Shown here piece by piece: positions 30,692 to 44,007 of a stretch of DNA of 64,000 bases. Source of the DNA: Heliopora coerulea (taxonomy: Eukaryota > Cnidaria > Anthozoa > Scleralcyonacea > Helioporidae); contig JASJOG010000138.1 of the NCBI GenBank assembly GCA_030142905.1, positions 124,001 to 188,000 of the forward strand, read 5' to 3'. The position numbers and the translations under genes were made by a program. The notes beneath the pieces were generated by a model, which worked only from the letters and a program-made list of their open reading frames with translations, ran no database searches and was not told where the DNA came from. Every line of letters starts with the position of its first letter. The first letter of the stretch is position 1.

Positions 30692-33218
30692 ATGGCTACT
30701 GCTGGATATGACAGTCCTTCGGAATACGAGTTGAAGAGACTCGAGAATATCAACAAAAACTTTGAGTTTTTGGAAAAATGCGGTGAGTTGAAGCAATATG
30801 TCCTCTGTCAACAAGTCGAGTCATTTTCGTTCAGTCAACTCGTTTTTTCGGTGCTTAGTTTTTATTTATGTATAAAGAGAACTATTAACAATCTTTTGTT
30901 TTTCCATAATTAGGATTTAAAGTGAATAAGAAAGCATTCATTCCTAAACCGAGGAATAGAAAACCAAAGGTGGAAAGTGACAGTAGTGACGAAGAATGGT
31001 TGCCTGGCGTAGATGAAGAAGGTGCCTTTGATGAGAGAAAGAAGTTTAAACCAAGTAAGAGGCTGGTTATTATTTATGACTAGTTTTTCTCATGGTTATA
31101 TAACGACGCCTGGTACGGTAATTACTTTGGTCTACTTTTTATTAGTTTTTAAACCCAAAAAATTACCAATCGAAAGAATGCATCGTACCACTAAACAATC
31201 AACAAGCCAAGCAAAACAGGTCAGTATTATTGTTTATTAATTTCCATTTATATTATGTGTTCGACAACGTTAAAATAAGATTTTCCTTTGTGTAATTTGT
31301 CAGTCTGCCAATAAAATAAACGAAGAAAAGACAGGAGAAGAAGACCGATCGGATTTTGAGTTACTCGAAAAATTTGATGATCATACAATAAATGGCCAAC
31401 TTGGAAAGGAGACGAAAGCTGTAAAAAAGTCGATCAAGTTCAGGTGTAAAAAGATAGCAGAGAAGCAATCACCCAGGGTAACACGCTCTATTCGTAAATG
31501 TTATAACGAAGAAGAAGTACCAGATGATGATCACTACATTTGTAAGTTACCGGAGTTTTGGTTTCAAAGTATCCCTGACAAATTCAGTGATAATGTTAAA
31601 TTTATATTTTTAGTCTGCGAAGAATGCCAAGACTTTTATTATGGTGAATGTCCATTGCACAATTTTATAATAATTGAAGACTGTAACAGTGAAATGGAGA
31701 CGATGCATCCAGATGCAGTGAAGTCATTGCCTGAAAGTTTGTCTATTCAAAAGTCCTTGATTCCAGGTGCTGGATTAGGAGTGTTTTCCAAGGTGAAGCT
31801 GGACGTTAACACCCGTTTTGGACCTTACAGGGGGAGCAAAGTTGATTTAGAAGATCTGGAAGATGAAATGAACACAGATTACATGTGGGAGGTTTGATAA
31901 TTTCGTCGACTTCAGTTTATTTAGAAAAAAACTTGTTATTTATGCTGTCCTAATAAAAGCTTTGTAATTTATTTAGATAGTGCAAGATGGAAAGATCCAA
32001 CGTTACATTGATGGCTTTAATACCTCTTGTAGCAACTGGATGCGCTTTGTCAACTGTTCACGATGTGAAAGTGAGCAAAATTTGGTTGCCTATCAATATC
32101 ATGGTGAAATTTATTACAGGGCTTATAAACGAATAGAACCAAATACAGAACTTCTGGTTTGGTATGGTGATGAATATGCAGAACAGCTTGGGATACCCTT
32201 GTTGGAGGAAGAACAATGTGAAGATGACGTTGGTATGTTTTTTATATGGATCTCATTCAAAATTTGAAATTGTTGGTTTAAGCAGTTTTTCGGAAGTATT
32301 ACGTTCATTATCAATATTCATCAATCCGAAGATATAAAGCTCTTAAAACAGTCATAGGTTAAAACTCGATATGAACTATGTTGATTAATCTAGATGGTCT
32401 ATTTTCTGTCTCCAGGTGGATATTCTTGTAAATATTGTGGCCGAATGTATGCATACCATAATTACCTGGAAGTCCATCTAAAGCGATGTCCAGTGTTAGC
32501 GCGTGCCGAGTTATGGGAATGTAAAAATTGCAGCAGAAAGTACCTTACAGAGGAATACCTGAACATGCATATGGAGAATGACTGTAATGAAAATGTGAGT
32601 TTGAAAAATGATAGGCCAAAACAAAATTGCAAGTCTTATCAATATCAACATTGTGAGAAATATTTTACGAAGAATAGCAAATTGATAGAACATCAGCGAA
32701 CACACATTGGGGTGAAACCTTACCAGTGTGAACATTGTGGAAAGAGATTTACAGGAAATTGTGATTTGAAAAGACATCTACGAACACACACTGGTGTGAA
32801 ACCTTACCAGTGTGAACATTGTGGGAAGAGATTTACACAACATGGTAGTTTGAGAATACATCTAAAAACACACACTGGGGTGAAACCTTACCAGTGCGAA
32901 CATTGTGGGAAGAGATTTACACAAAATGGTCATTTGAACTTACATCTAAGAACACACACTGGGGTGAAACCTTACCAGTGCGAACATTGTGGGAAGAGAT
33001 TTACACAAAATGGTAGTTTGAGAGTACATCTAAGAACACACACTGGGGTGAAACCTTACCTGTGTGAACATTGTGGGAAGAGATTTACAGTAAATAGTCA
33101 TTTGAACTTACATCTAAGGACACACACTGGGGTGAAACCTTACCAGTGTGAACATTGTGGGAAGAGATTTACACAAAATGGTCATTTGAATAAACATCTA
33201 CGAACGCACACTGTGTGA
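30692..33218 (+). CDS. PRDM9: PRDM9-like histone methyltransferase, copy B (7 exons, 626 aa)
   Basis: Exons: 30692-30782, 30914-31054, 31146-31219, 31304-31541, 31614-31891, 31977-32232, 32416-33218; frame and splice sites intact. SSXRD-like segment, zinc knuckle (FCEECQDFY), SET with LLVWYGDEY and two C2HC fingers as in copy A. It has the shortest array: finger 1 lost a cysteine (YQYQHC), followed by six intact fingers. Contact codes: KSKE (degenerate), GCDR, QGSI, QGHL, QGSV, VSHL, QGHK. It shares private variants with copy E ([23 protein letters not shown]), so B and E are sisters although 26 kb apart. Confidence 0.87.
32637..33215 (+). repeat. PRDM9-B zinc-finger array (7 fingers)
   Basis: 84-bp repeats; the first finger is degenerate. 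The relic out-of-frame finger follows the stop to about 33301. The array differs from copy E by one missing finger (VSSL) and a few contact codons. Confidence 0.92.
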
Positions 33219-34037
33219 AACCTTATCAATGTCAATATCGTGGGAAGAGATTTGCCGACAATTGTGATTTTAACAGCCATCAACCAAGTCATAATATTTA
33301 GTGTAGGTTTCTTTTATTCGATGAACGTGGAACTGTTACTCAAAATTAATATTGTACAAATAATAATACTTTAAATTTACGGTTTTTCTTTACAGCAATT
33401 TTGATATTTAATAGTTTATAATTGAAGCGTTTAACGATTGTTCTTTTTGTGAACATTAAGGTTATGAATCTATTTGAAACTACATGTATTTTTTAGTTTG
33501 TTTCATTTCTTTTTTATCTTAGGGTTATTATATGGAGATAGCACGTTGTTAAAAGCATAAATGAGTTGATTTTGAATATAATCGTGCATTGTCTTGCGTC
33601 GTTTAAAGATTACCAGTCAACCCTGCTGTCACTCTCAGATATGAATTTACTTTAAAGTTGATTATTACAAATTTATAGCTATCTATTCTCGCCCATTACG
33701 TCTTCATTGGCTCGAGTTATAGCTGTATACTCTAATCAGAAACCAGGGAGAAGAAAGTAGAAAAGAAAAATAAACCATGTTGAAAAATGTCGAAAACCGA
33801 CTAGAAAAATATTGTTTGTGGAACCCCACGAACCCAACGAGGGTGGAGACACGCGGGCTACACGAATCTCCATCTTTCTTCAAAACTCCCGCTTCGGCGA
33901 AAGCGAAGTGCTGGGGTACTGGTAACGAGATAAAGTCACTGGATAAACTCATGAAGGAACAAGAGTGCACTTTGAATTTTTTCCTTGAAAGTTGTGAAAT
34001 TTATATGAATCATAGACGAAATAAATTAACGCTATAG

Positions 34038-35775
34038 GAATCCATGACTCCAAAAAGAAACAGTGGATATTCCTCGTTCTGATGTTAGAAGCAACAAGCA
34101 AAGAATTTGAATTGCGAATTATTGCATAGTACGAAGATATCGAAAGTCACTGACTTGTCACTGGTACGTGATTATTTACTAATTTTTAAAATAATATGCT
34201 ATAAGTTATTCATATAAGTCGCTATTTAGAAATTATAGAACTTTAAAACGGGATAAAAATATTGAAATCTTAAAACCAAACGTTTATGACCAGAAATATA
34301 GTCATTATCAGGGTTACAATATATTACGACTACACGTGGCTATTTTTGACATTTTTAGCCTGGTTTATAAATCATACATATTCGATAAATTCAAGCTTAT
34401 ATTGACAGAGCTTATATTCGAACAATCCCCTTATAAAATTATTGAGTTAAGGAAAAACAATTGAAAATAAGGTTTGAATTTTAAAAAGACAAATATGTAG
34501 GTGTGCACTGACGTGGAACTGTGCCAAAAACATGGTAAGACTACATTATATTTGGTATTATGGGCTTTTTCGTTGAAAAATTAAACCTAGAAGTCTAATA
34601 GAGTAAGCAAACCAATAATTTAAATGAGCATTAAGTATTAAACACTGCTGAATTGACTCAATACAGTAAATTTTATGGCATGGGTGTCAAAAGCAACTAC
34701 AGTTTGATTGTAAAAAAACTTGTGTTATCCTTGCCCTGTTGGCAAATACAAAGTTACATCATTATTTTGGGGTAGATAATTTTAGTTTCACGCAGTTTAC
34801 ATGTAACTGACATGCAGCAGAAGGCAGGCAAGGCAACCAAGGACACTTTCCAGACAGTTAATATCTGAATTAGTTAGTGGATGGATATTTAAGGATCAGA
34901 CTACTAGCATTGAGTGTCATGGGGTTTGCATTGTTCCTCACGTTCTGAGCTGCAAAGTCATATTCAGGCCAATAAAGTTTTGATTCAATTAAAATAAAAT
35001 TTTGCAAGAAAGTCAAAAATTTACCATTCCAACATTTAGTCTTGCTTAAGACCTATGTCTTGGATTTTCAAGATGCTGTTTTATACAGATTTTGCTTAAT
35101 CTTATGGTTTTTAAAGTTGTTGGCTGGTTCTGGATTCTGAGCTGCTTAGGCCATGTTTATAAAAGTACAGTACATCATTAACAGAAGCAATCATTTGTGT
35201 CAGCAGGGATATATAGACTCACTAGGACATGGGTTATCCAGAGTTTGGACCCAAGGGGTTTGATCCTTGTTGACCATCTCCCTTCTTTTCATTTAGGCCA
35301 AGGAGAAATCTTGGGGCACAGTGAAGATTTTGAGCCACTTTTTTCAAAAGTGGATGGTCAGAAGTAAAAAGAACATCCTGTTTCAAGCACAGTGGGTAGA
35401 TATATGTAGTTAGACTGTAATGGCCAGGCTTTTGCCTTTTATTTTTTCTCAAGCAGATGAAGAAGTTCCATTGCAACTTTTCAGTATTAGTTCTTTATTT
35501 ATGTAGAGTACTGTGTATTTTTATAGAGAAAAAGAAATATTTTGTTGACATCTGATTTAAATGGTGCAGTGTTTTCTGTGAATTATTTACTGCTGTCTTG
35601 GTAAAAATACGTGTCAAACAAAGTTGAATTACAGTCTTTTTATAAAACTCGGTGTATTTTAATACTTCCTATAAGTTATATTTTTCTTGATCCTAGCTGT
35701 TCAAAAGGTGATAATCAGGAAAACAAACAAACAAACAATAATCAAAACAAATAAACAAATTATTAAGTCAACAAA
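34038..35775. other. Non-coding PRDM9/iGluR flank, U3
   Basis: Counterpart of 560-2251. No gene seen apart from the probable receptor 3'UTR on minus. Confidence 0.5.
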
Positions 35776-36511
35776 TCATTCTGGAATTTGGAATGGATGA
35801 ATTTCTGTAGTTGTTCCATTATATCCCTTGTTCTCCCTACCCTGCCCCATTCTTGACTTCTCTTGATCTTCCTTTGAGTTGTTTAACTCAAGAGTTGTAA
35901 CCTTCACTGTGCTATTGTGGTTTTGTTTTTTGCAACATTTTAATTTGCTTGACCAACTTTTAGAAATATCTCTCCATATTCGTCCCATTGGTGCTCCCAT
36001 AGCCTCACGCCAGCTATTTGGTCTCTGGACAAATGGTAAAGAAAACCATAGTGAAATATTTTAGAGTATTAAGTCTGAAAATGAAGTTTGAAATGCTCAC
36101 TGTTTTCTAATTGCTGCTGTCCAGTAATGGTATAAATTTGACAGGAGAGTAATATATTTAGTGTGGATGTTTGAAAGCTGGAGTAGCATGAAATGAGTAG
36201 TTGCATATAGGGGGAAATGAATGAGAGAAAAGTTGGAAAGGTGAAAAAAGGATAATAGGGGTAACATGATGATAAGAGTACAAAAATGAACTAGACAGGT
36301 CATATTAACTTTAACTTTATTATCTGTAATGCCCCTACAATGGGATCTGTTGGATCAACCTCCCAGTATGAGGCCACACACCACTCAATCACAATGAGCA
36401 CCCGACCAAGAGCAATACCAAAATATACACAAAATAACACACCGATCATATCATCAAGAGTTAACTGTCCAATAGATGGCTGAAGTATTGAGAGGTCTGG
36501 AGTACAGTCAC
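35776..36511 (-). pseudogene. NMDA-type glutamate receptor M4 and C-terminus only, U3
   Basis: M4 exon 36339-36511 and C-terminal exon 35776-36024, both open. The last M4 codon changed from ATG to ATT, leaving the donor GTAGGG. The upstream S2 and M3 exons are gone, removed by the deletion that fuses Tigger to gypsy. Confidence 0.78.
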
Positions 36512-36519
36512 CTAAAATA

Positions 36520-38412
36520 CAGTCGAACCCCGCCATTTCGAAGTCCCATGGGAAATGGAAAAAAGTTCGAAATAGCGGGGTTTCGAAATAACCGGGGAAG
36601 CGTAAAATTCGTAACAATGAATCATTTTTTAATAAAATACAGTACAGTATGAAGAAAGACACTGATTAAATAAAAATAGAGTAATTATATGTCGGATAAA
36701 TCAGCAGATGCTGTTGCATTGAAAAATGTTTGAATGTTCTGTTGTTTTTGGTTTTTTCTAATACTTTTGTCGATCGTGAATGACAACTGGCTTGTTTGCC
36801 GTCGAATCTTGGCTCCCTCAACAGCAAACAAACTGTAGCGTGAGAGAGTCTCGATTGCTTGATGGACCTCACTCTTCGTTGGTCGCTTGGGAGTTTCTTC
36901 TTGTTGTTCATCGTCATTTCCATCATCGCCGTCATCCACTTCCATCTGGTTTTCTTCACGAAACTCTGCGAGGATGTCTTCATCGCTCAACGAACCAATG
37001 TGAGATGTTAAAACGCCGCTATCTGTATCAACCACATCTTCGGCACTGACTTCATCTAGTACAAGTTTGGGGCTTCTTTCTCGTAAGGCGCTGATATCTT
37101 CTAACAGAATGTTGAAGGGATCGTCGTCGTCATTCAAAGCACTTTGTTGTGCTTGGTTAGCAATGCCAGCTTTTCTGAAGCAGTTGCGTATTGTGTCCTC
37201 TGAAACTGTACCCTATACTTCAGTGAGAATGGGCATAGCATCTAAAATAGAGAGGTTGGGTAGGGGCTTTTTGTTGTCAACGGCATCAATGAATTTCTTT
37301 ACACAGCCTTGCGTATAATACGCCTTTGTTGCTCGTATAACACCCTGATCCATTGGTTGGGTCTTGGAGGTGAAGTTTGGCGGCAAGAAAACTAGATGGA
37401 TTGCTTTTAAATTGGAGATTTGCGGGTGGGCGGGACAGTTGTCAACTATCAGAGCAATCTTTCTTCCTTGACGCTCAAATTTCCTGTCCTGTTCTCGAAC
37501 CCATTCCTCAAACAAGCTACTATCCATCCAGCTCTTTTTTTTGAGCGCGATATCTGCAGGGTAAGTTTATCACGCCTGTAAAGCATCTGGGTTTGACAGA
37601 CTTCTCGATGACAAACATTGGAAGCTTTTCGCCTTCAGCATTTGCAGCCGCCATACCAGTCAAACGTACTTTATTGTGCTTGCCACCAATGCATTTCTCA
37701 GATTTCAGATGCAGCGATTTATCTGGTTAAGCCTTGTAGAATAAACCAAATTCGTCTGCATTGAAAATGTCGCGCAACTGGTAGTTTGTTAGTATGGTTG
37801 GCAGAGTTGTCTCTTCCCAGGACGCTGTCATGTCTGCTGTGCAGGATTTAGCCTCGCCAGAGACAGTCTTAAACACAATACCATGTCTACCCTTCCATCT
37901 GTCGAACCAACCATTGGACGCCTTAAAAGTTTCAATTCCTAGTTCTCTGGCATATTTTGATGCTTTTTCCTTCAGTATGCCGCCGCTGATCGGCACTCGT
38001 TCCTCCCTGACTTTTGTAAACCATTTGTACAGCGCCTTATCCACCGCATCATGGTTGCCTGCTCGCTGCTTTCGTTGACTGTGGCTATCTCCCCCTTCGA
38101 ATGCTTTCACGATCTTGTCTTTATTCTTTATCCACGTTGAAAGTGTATTTGGTGGGACTTTGTACCGCGCAGCAACATCCTTTTTAGCTATTCCACTCTC
38201 AAGCTTCTTCAAAGCCTCGTACTTGTCGAGTAATGTGTTACAAGAGTATTTTCCACGTTTTGACTCCGACATGCTTTCAGGGTACAAAGCAATAATACCA
38301 CATGCATTGGCAATTGCGTGACTGAAACAAACTGTAATACAAAGCTACTGTAGTGACAAAGGGTCAAAGTACAGTGAACATTGCTAAAAAAAGAACTCCA
38401 GTTTAGCGCTGC
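36520..38412 (-). mobile_element. Tigger transposon, right-truncated, U3
   Basis: Left end CAGTCGAACC with TA at 36518-36519, the same target as in U2. It lacks the nested transposon (empty site GATGCT at about 36705-36710). The right part is lost at a deletion breakpoint, GCGCTGC|CCCCGATTTTAG, where gypsy RNase H sequence begins. The transposase region is kept, the HIRAN ORF is not. Confidence 0.9.
36685..38287 (-). pseudogene. Tigger transposase, degenerate, U3
   Basis: Same CENP-B HTH and DDE layout as the U2 copy. The TAA after FYKA is shared. It does not have the 1-bp deletion of U2, so the central part stays in frame into KKSWMDSSLFEEW. It has its own nonsense change, TGG to TAG, in the segment after PILTE (about 37213). 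The native C-terminus is retained. Confidence 0.87.
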
Positions 38413-40259
38413 CCCCGATTTTAGAGTACTACTCGCTCGACAAAGAAGTAACCTTACAATGTGACGCCTCGCAGTCAGGACTCGGTGGTGCCCTACTACA
38501 AAATGGCCATCCTATAGCTTTCGCATCACGTGCTTTAACGCCAACTGATTGCAAATATGCGCAAATTGAGAAAGAAATGCTCGCTATCCTGTATGCATGT
38601 AAACGCTTTGATGCATATATCTATGGTCGTGATATCATTACAGTCGAGTCAGACCACAAGCCTTTGGAATCAATTTTCCGAACGAATCTTTGCCTTGCAC
38701 CCAAACGATTACAACTCATGATGCTTCGATTGCAATACTACAACCTTAACGTTGTCTACACCAAAGGTTCCACACTGCATCTAGCTGATACCTAGAGTCG
38801 AGCGTACCTCCCACTTGATGAACACATTGAAAGCATCAACGCTTTGGAAACAGTTGAGCATACCGAAACCCTACCGGTCAGCCGTGCACGTTTCGACCAA
38901 ATCAAGAAAGCAAACGAAGCCGACACAGTAATGAAGAAACTAGCAGAAACAACCCAGTATGGTTGGTCAAATAATAAGAAAGACGTCGATAATTAATTAC
39001 GTGCTTATTGGGATGTAAGAGACCAACTGACTATTCAAGGTTCATTAATCTTTAAAGGACAACAGCTCGTTGTACCTCCAACTCTTCGAGGAGAACTTAT
39101 GAAAGCAGCTCATGCCAGCCACATTGGAATAGAAGCATGCCAACGCCGCATTCGCAATACGCTCTACTGGCGTCGAATGAACTTGCAGTTCAAGGAATAC
39201 ATGTCGAAATGTGACATTTGCTTACGATACAGCAGTGCGCAACAGAAAGAGCCACTTCTCCAGCACGAAGTAGCAGCCCGACCTTGGACAAAAGTCGCCG
39301 CCGATTTTTGCGATTTTGATCACAGACAGCTGCTGGTAGTCGTTGATTACTTTAGCAACTACATCGAAGGAGAGCGCCTAACTTCTACAACGTCACCTAG
39401 CGTCATCAAAGCCTTGAAAGCAATGTTTTCTCGTTTTGGAATTCCAGATAGCATAGTATCTGATAATGGTCCACAATTTAGCTCTGACGAGTTTGCCATA
39501 TTTTGCCAGAAATTGCCAATCAAACATCTGACATCATCCCCACATTATCCACAAAGTAACGGAAAAGCCGAGAATGCAGTGAAAACGGTTAAAAAACTGT
39601 TGAACAAATGTAAATCATCGGGCCAGTCAGAGTATCTTGCACTCCTGGAATGGCGCAACACTCCAAGTGAATAGATGAAGACATCACCAGCACAAAGACT
39701 AATGGGACGACGCTGCAAAACACTACTATTGACAGCGACTACCCTTCTACAACCTCGTTACAACACAAAGAATGACGTGCAAGCACTTAAACAGAAGAAG
39801 AAACAGTATCATGATTATGATAAGCATGCCAAACCCCTTAAACCACTGCTGCCAGGAGGCAGGAGATACAGTTTTGCTTCGCTTGCCTGGACAATCGACG
39901 TGGTCACGAGGAACATGTAAACAACAAGTGGCACTACGTTCATATCACTTTGAATCGAACGGCAATCTTTACAGACGAAATCGCCGCGACTTGAAGAAAA
40001 ACAAACAAGATCCATCACTAGAAATGACCGCACTACGAAATAACGAACAAACTACTGTCTCCTACTCCACACCCAGAAGATCCACCCGCATCTCCAAGCC
40101 ACCCGAACGCTTGATTGATAACGCATAGATTACAGGTTGGAACACTGAAATGAATGACAGATTTGAGATATGAACTAGTTACCATTGTTGATATTACTCT
40201 TGAATGTTATTACTCTTGTACCTTAAAGTAAAGACTTAATTTTGTTAAAAGAAGGGAGA
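38412..40259 (+). mobile_element. Gypsy RNase H-integrase remnant, U3
   Basis: Begins mid-element at the deletion junction. RNase H reads continuously through AQIEKEMLAILYACKRF, the only unit without a frameshift there. TAG after LHLADT is shared. Integrase (39099-39674) is open with SDNGPQFSSDEF and SPHYPQSNGKAENA, then ends at the shared TAG. Best-preserved integrase among the units, but no RT. Confidence 0.85.
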
Positions 40260-40444
40260 TGTAACGCGTACGGCACGTTAACAACACGTGCTAAGAAGCA
40301 CGCGAGAAACTCGCGTTCTTTTGTTATTGTATCTTGGCACATTGTGACAATGAATAAAAGGTTAGAATCTACAGAGATGTGAACTTTGTTAAACGCGAGA
40401 AAAAACCAGCTGTTTTTGATTCGTTTTGTGGTTTTTATCTTACA
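40260..40444 (+). repeat. Gypsy 3' LTR, U3; candidate PRDM9-C promoter
   Basis: 185 bp, near-identical to the U1 and U2 LTRs, followed by the same donor at about 40460-40473. Confidence 0.7.
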
Positions 40445-40477
40445 ATTGTGCCTCATATTAGGAAAAGGTAAGTTTTA

Positions 40478-40907
40478 GGCAATCCTGTATTTTAGAGTCG
40501 GATTCGATTTGGGAAATAAAATAGCGTCGGATTCATTTTACGAAGAGCGCCGGATTGAAACGTATACTCTTCGGTCCCGAATAAGGAGGGTGGCGGGCAA
40601 TCTTGTATTTTAGCGTCGGATTCGATTTGGAAAATAGCACATGGTGCGAAAGACTGACACGTGGGATTTAAATATGACTATAATCACTGTCTAGACAAAT
40701 AAAACGTGTAGAAAAATAAAACGCCTAGAAAAATAAAACGCCTAGAAAAATAAAACGCCTAGACAAATAAAACGTCTAGACAAATAAAACGCCCCCGTCC
40801 TTATTCGGGACCGAAGAGTATACGTTTTAATCCGGCGCTCTTTGTAAAATGAATCCGACGCTATTTTATTTCCCAAATCGAATCCGACGCTAAAATACAG
40901 GATTGCC
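40478..40907. mobile_element. MITE in PRDM9-C 5'UTR intron
   Basis: 8-bp duplication AAGTTTTA at 40470-40477 and 40908-40915. This is the longest copy, with about six 17-bp internal repeats. Both inverted arms are complete. Confidence 0.8.
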
Positions 40908-41058
40908 AAGTTTTAAATGAACTAGTCAAGTTTTACGAATACAACATTGAAAAACATTTCGTTTTTGATTATCCTTGGGTGTTGTTAGATGGGACGAACT
41001 TTCTTAAAAAATTTGCCCTGTAAACACACTGTTTTCAGATAGTTCCATTTTTAGAGGG

Positions 41059-44007
41059 ATGGCTACTGCTGGATATGACAGTCCTTCGGAATACGAGTTG
41101 AAGAGACTCGAGAATATCAACAAAAACTTTGAGTTTATGGAAAAATGCGGTGAGTTGAAGCAATATGTCCACTGTCAACAAGTCGAGTCATTTTCGTTCA
41201 GTCAACTCGTTTTTTCGGTGCTTACTTTTTATTTATGTATAAAGAGAACTATTAACAATCTTTTGTTTTTCCATAATTAGGATTTAAAGTGAATAAGAAA
41301 GCATTCATTCCTAAACCGAGGAATAGAAAACCAAAGGTGGAAAGTGACAGTAGTGACGAAGAATGGTTGCCTGGCGTAGATGAAGAAGGTGCCTTTGATG
41401 AGAGAAAGAAGTTTAAACCAAGTAAGAGGCTGGTTATTATTTATGACTAGTTTTTCTCATGGTTATATAACGACGCCTGGTACGGTAATTACTTTGGTCT
41501 ACTTTTTATTAGTTTTTAAACCCAAAAAATTACCAATCGAAAGAATGCATCGTACCACTAAACAATCAACAAGCCAAGCAAAACAGGTCAGTATTATTGT
41601 TTATTAATTTCCATTTATATTATGTGTTCGACAACGTTAAAATAAGATTTTCCTTTGTGTAATTTGTCAGTCTGCCAATAAAATAAACGAAGAAAAGACA
41701 GGAGAACAAGACCGTTCGGATTTTGAGTTACTCGGAAAATTTGATGATCATACAATAAATGGCCAACTTGAAAAGGAGACGAAAGCTGTAAAAAAGTCGA
41801 TCAAGTTCAGGTGTAAAAAGATAGCAGAGAAGCAATCACCCAGGGTAACACGCTCTATTCGTAAATGTTATAAAGAAAAAGAAGTACCAGATGATGATCA
41901 CTACATTTGTAAGTTGACGGAGTTTTGGTTTCAAAGTATCCCTGAGAAATACAGTGATAATGTTAAATTTATATTTTTAGTCTGCAAAGAATGCCAAGAC
42001 TTTTATTATGGTGAATGTCCATTGCACAATTTTATAATAATTGAAGACTGTAACAGTGAAATGGAGACGATGCATCCAGATGCAGTGAAGTCATTGCCTG
42101 AAAGTTTGTCTATTCAAAAGTCCTTGATTCCAGGTGCTGGATTAGGAGTCTTTTCCAAGGTGAAGCTGGACGTTAACACCCGTTTTGGACCTTACAGGGG
42201 GAGCAAAGTTGATTTAGAAGATCTGGAAGATGAAATGAACACAGATTACATGTGGGAGGTTAGATAATTTCGTCGACTTCAGTTTATTTAGAAAAAAACT
42301 TGTTATTTATGCTGTCCTAATAAAAGCTTTGTAATTTATTTAGATAGTGCAAGATGGAAAGATGCAACATTACATTGATGGCTTTAATACCTCTTGTAGC
42401 AACTGGATGCGCTTTGTCAACTGTTCACGATGTGAAAGTGAGCAAAATTTGGTTGCCTATCAATATCATGGTGAAATTTATTACAGGGCTTATAAACGAA
42501 TAGAACCAAATACAGAACTTCTGGTTTGGTATGGTGATGAATATGCAGAACAACTTGGGATACCCTTGTTGGAGGAAGAACAATGTGAAGATGACGTTGG
42601 TATGTTTTTTATATGGATCTCATTCAAAATTTGAAATTGTTGGTTTAAGCAGTTTTTCGGAAGTATTACTTTCATTATTAATATTCATCAATCCAAAGAT
42701 ATAAAGCTCTTAAAACACAGTCATTGGATAAAACTCGATACGAACTATGTTGATTAATCAAGATGGTCTATTTTCTGTCTCCAGGTGGATATTCTTGTAA
42801 ATATTGTGGCCGAATGTATGCATATCATAATTACCTGGAAGTCCATCTAAAGCGATGTCCAGTGTTAGCGCGTGCCGAGTTATGGGAATGTAAAAAGTGC
42901 AGCAGAAAGTACATTACAGAGGAATACCTGAACATGCATATGGAGAATGACTGTAATAAAAATGTGAGTTTGAAAAATGATAGACCAAAACAAAATTGCA
43001 AGTCTTATCAATATCAACATTGTGAGAAATATTTTACGAAGAATAGCAAATTGAAAGAACATCAACGAACACACACTGGAGTGAAACCTTACCAGTGTGA
43101 ACATTGTGGGAAGAGATTTACAGGAAATGGTGATTTGAAAAGACATCTACAAACACACACTGGTGTGAAACCTTACCAGTGTGAACATTGTGGGAAAAGA
43201 TTTACACAAAATGGTAGTTTGAGAGGACATCTAAGAACACACACTGGGGTGAAACCTTACCAGTGTGAACATTGTGGGAAGAGATTTACACAAAATAGTC
43301 ATTTGAACTTACATCTAAGAACACACACTGGGGTGAAACCTTACCAGTGTGAACATTGTGGGAAGAGATTTACACAAAATAGTCATTTGAACTTACATCT
43401 AAGAACACACACTGGGGTGAAACCTTACCAGTGTGAACATTGTGGGAAGAGATTTACACAAAATAGTCATTTGAACTTACATCTAAGAACACACACTGGG
43501 GTGAAACCTTACCAGTGTGAACATTGTGGGAAGAGATTTACACAAATTGGTAGTTTGAGAGGACATCTAAGAACACACACTAGGGTGAAACCTTACCAGT
43601 GTGAATATTGTGGGAAGAGATTTGCACAAAATAGTAGTTTGAACTTACATCTAAGAACACACACTGGTGTGAAACCTTACCAGTGTGAACATTGTGGGAA
43701 GAGATTTACACAAAATAGTCATTTGAACTTACATCTAAGAACACACACTGGGGTGAAACCTTACCAGTGTGAACATTGTGGGAAGAAATTTATACAAATT
43801 GGTAGTTTGAGAGGACATCTAAGAACACACACTGGGGTGAAACCTTACCAGTGTGAACATTGTGGGAAGAGATTTACAGTAAGTAGTAGTTTGAACTTAC
43901 ATCTAAGAACACACACTGGGGTGAAACCTTACCAGTGTGAACATTGTGAGAAGAGATTTACACAAAATGGTCATTTGAATAAACATCTACGAACACACAC
44001 TGTGTGA
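41059..44007 (+). CDS. PRDM9: PRDM9-like histone methyltransferase, copy C (7 exons, 766 aa)
   Basis: Exons: 41059-41149, 41281-41421, 41513-41586, 41671-41908, 41981-42258, 42344-42599, 42785-44007; frame intact. SSXRD-like, knuckle, SET and C2HC fingers as in copy A. Longest array: a degenerate finger 1 (YQYQHC) plus 11 intact fingers. Contact codes: KSKE, GGDR, QGSG, QSHL, QSHL, QSHL, QGSG, QSSL, QSHL, QGSG, VSSL, QGHK. Three identical QSHL fingers in a row show recent tandem amplification. It shares non-array variants with copy D. A strong candidate for a functional gene. Confidence 0.88.
43006..44004 (+). repeat. PRDM9-C zinc-finger array (12 fingers)
   Basis: 84-bp repeats with three consecutive QSHL fingers at about 43260-43510. 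The out-of-frame relic finger follows the stop. Confidence 0.92.

Larger units (their letters stand above)
17057..33523 (+). repeat. Tandem unit U2
   Basis: Same order as U1: PRDM9 flank, iGluR fragment (minus), gypsy fragment, LTR, MITE, PRDM9 copy B. It lacks the BEL element but carries a 5.5-kb Tigger (20055-25578) in the same receptor intron, and that Tigger contains a nested 2.67-kb DNA transposon. Without these the unit is about 10.9 kb. Similarity to U1 is close over the whole unit, with scattered substitutions and small indels. Confidence 0.9.

Noticed and set aside
30692..33218. Copy B as a pseudogene because it has few fingers
   Set aside because: All seven exons and splice sites are intact and six fingers are canonical; array length alone is not a defect in PRDM9.
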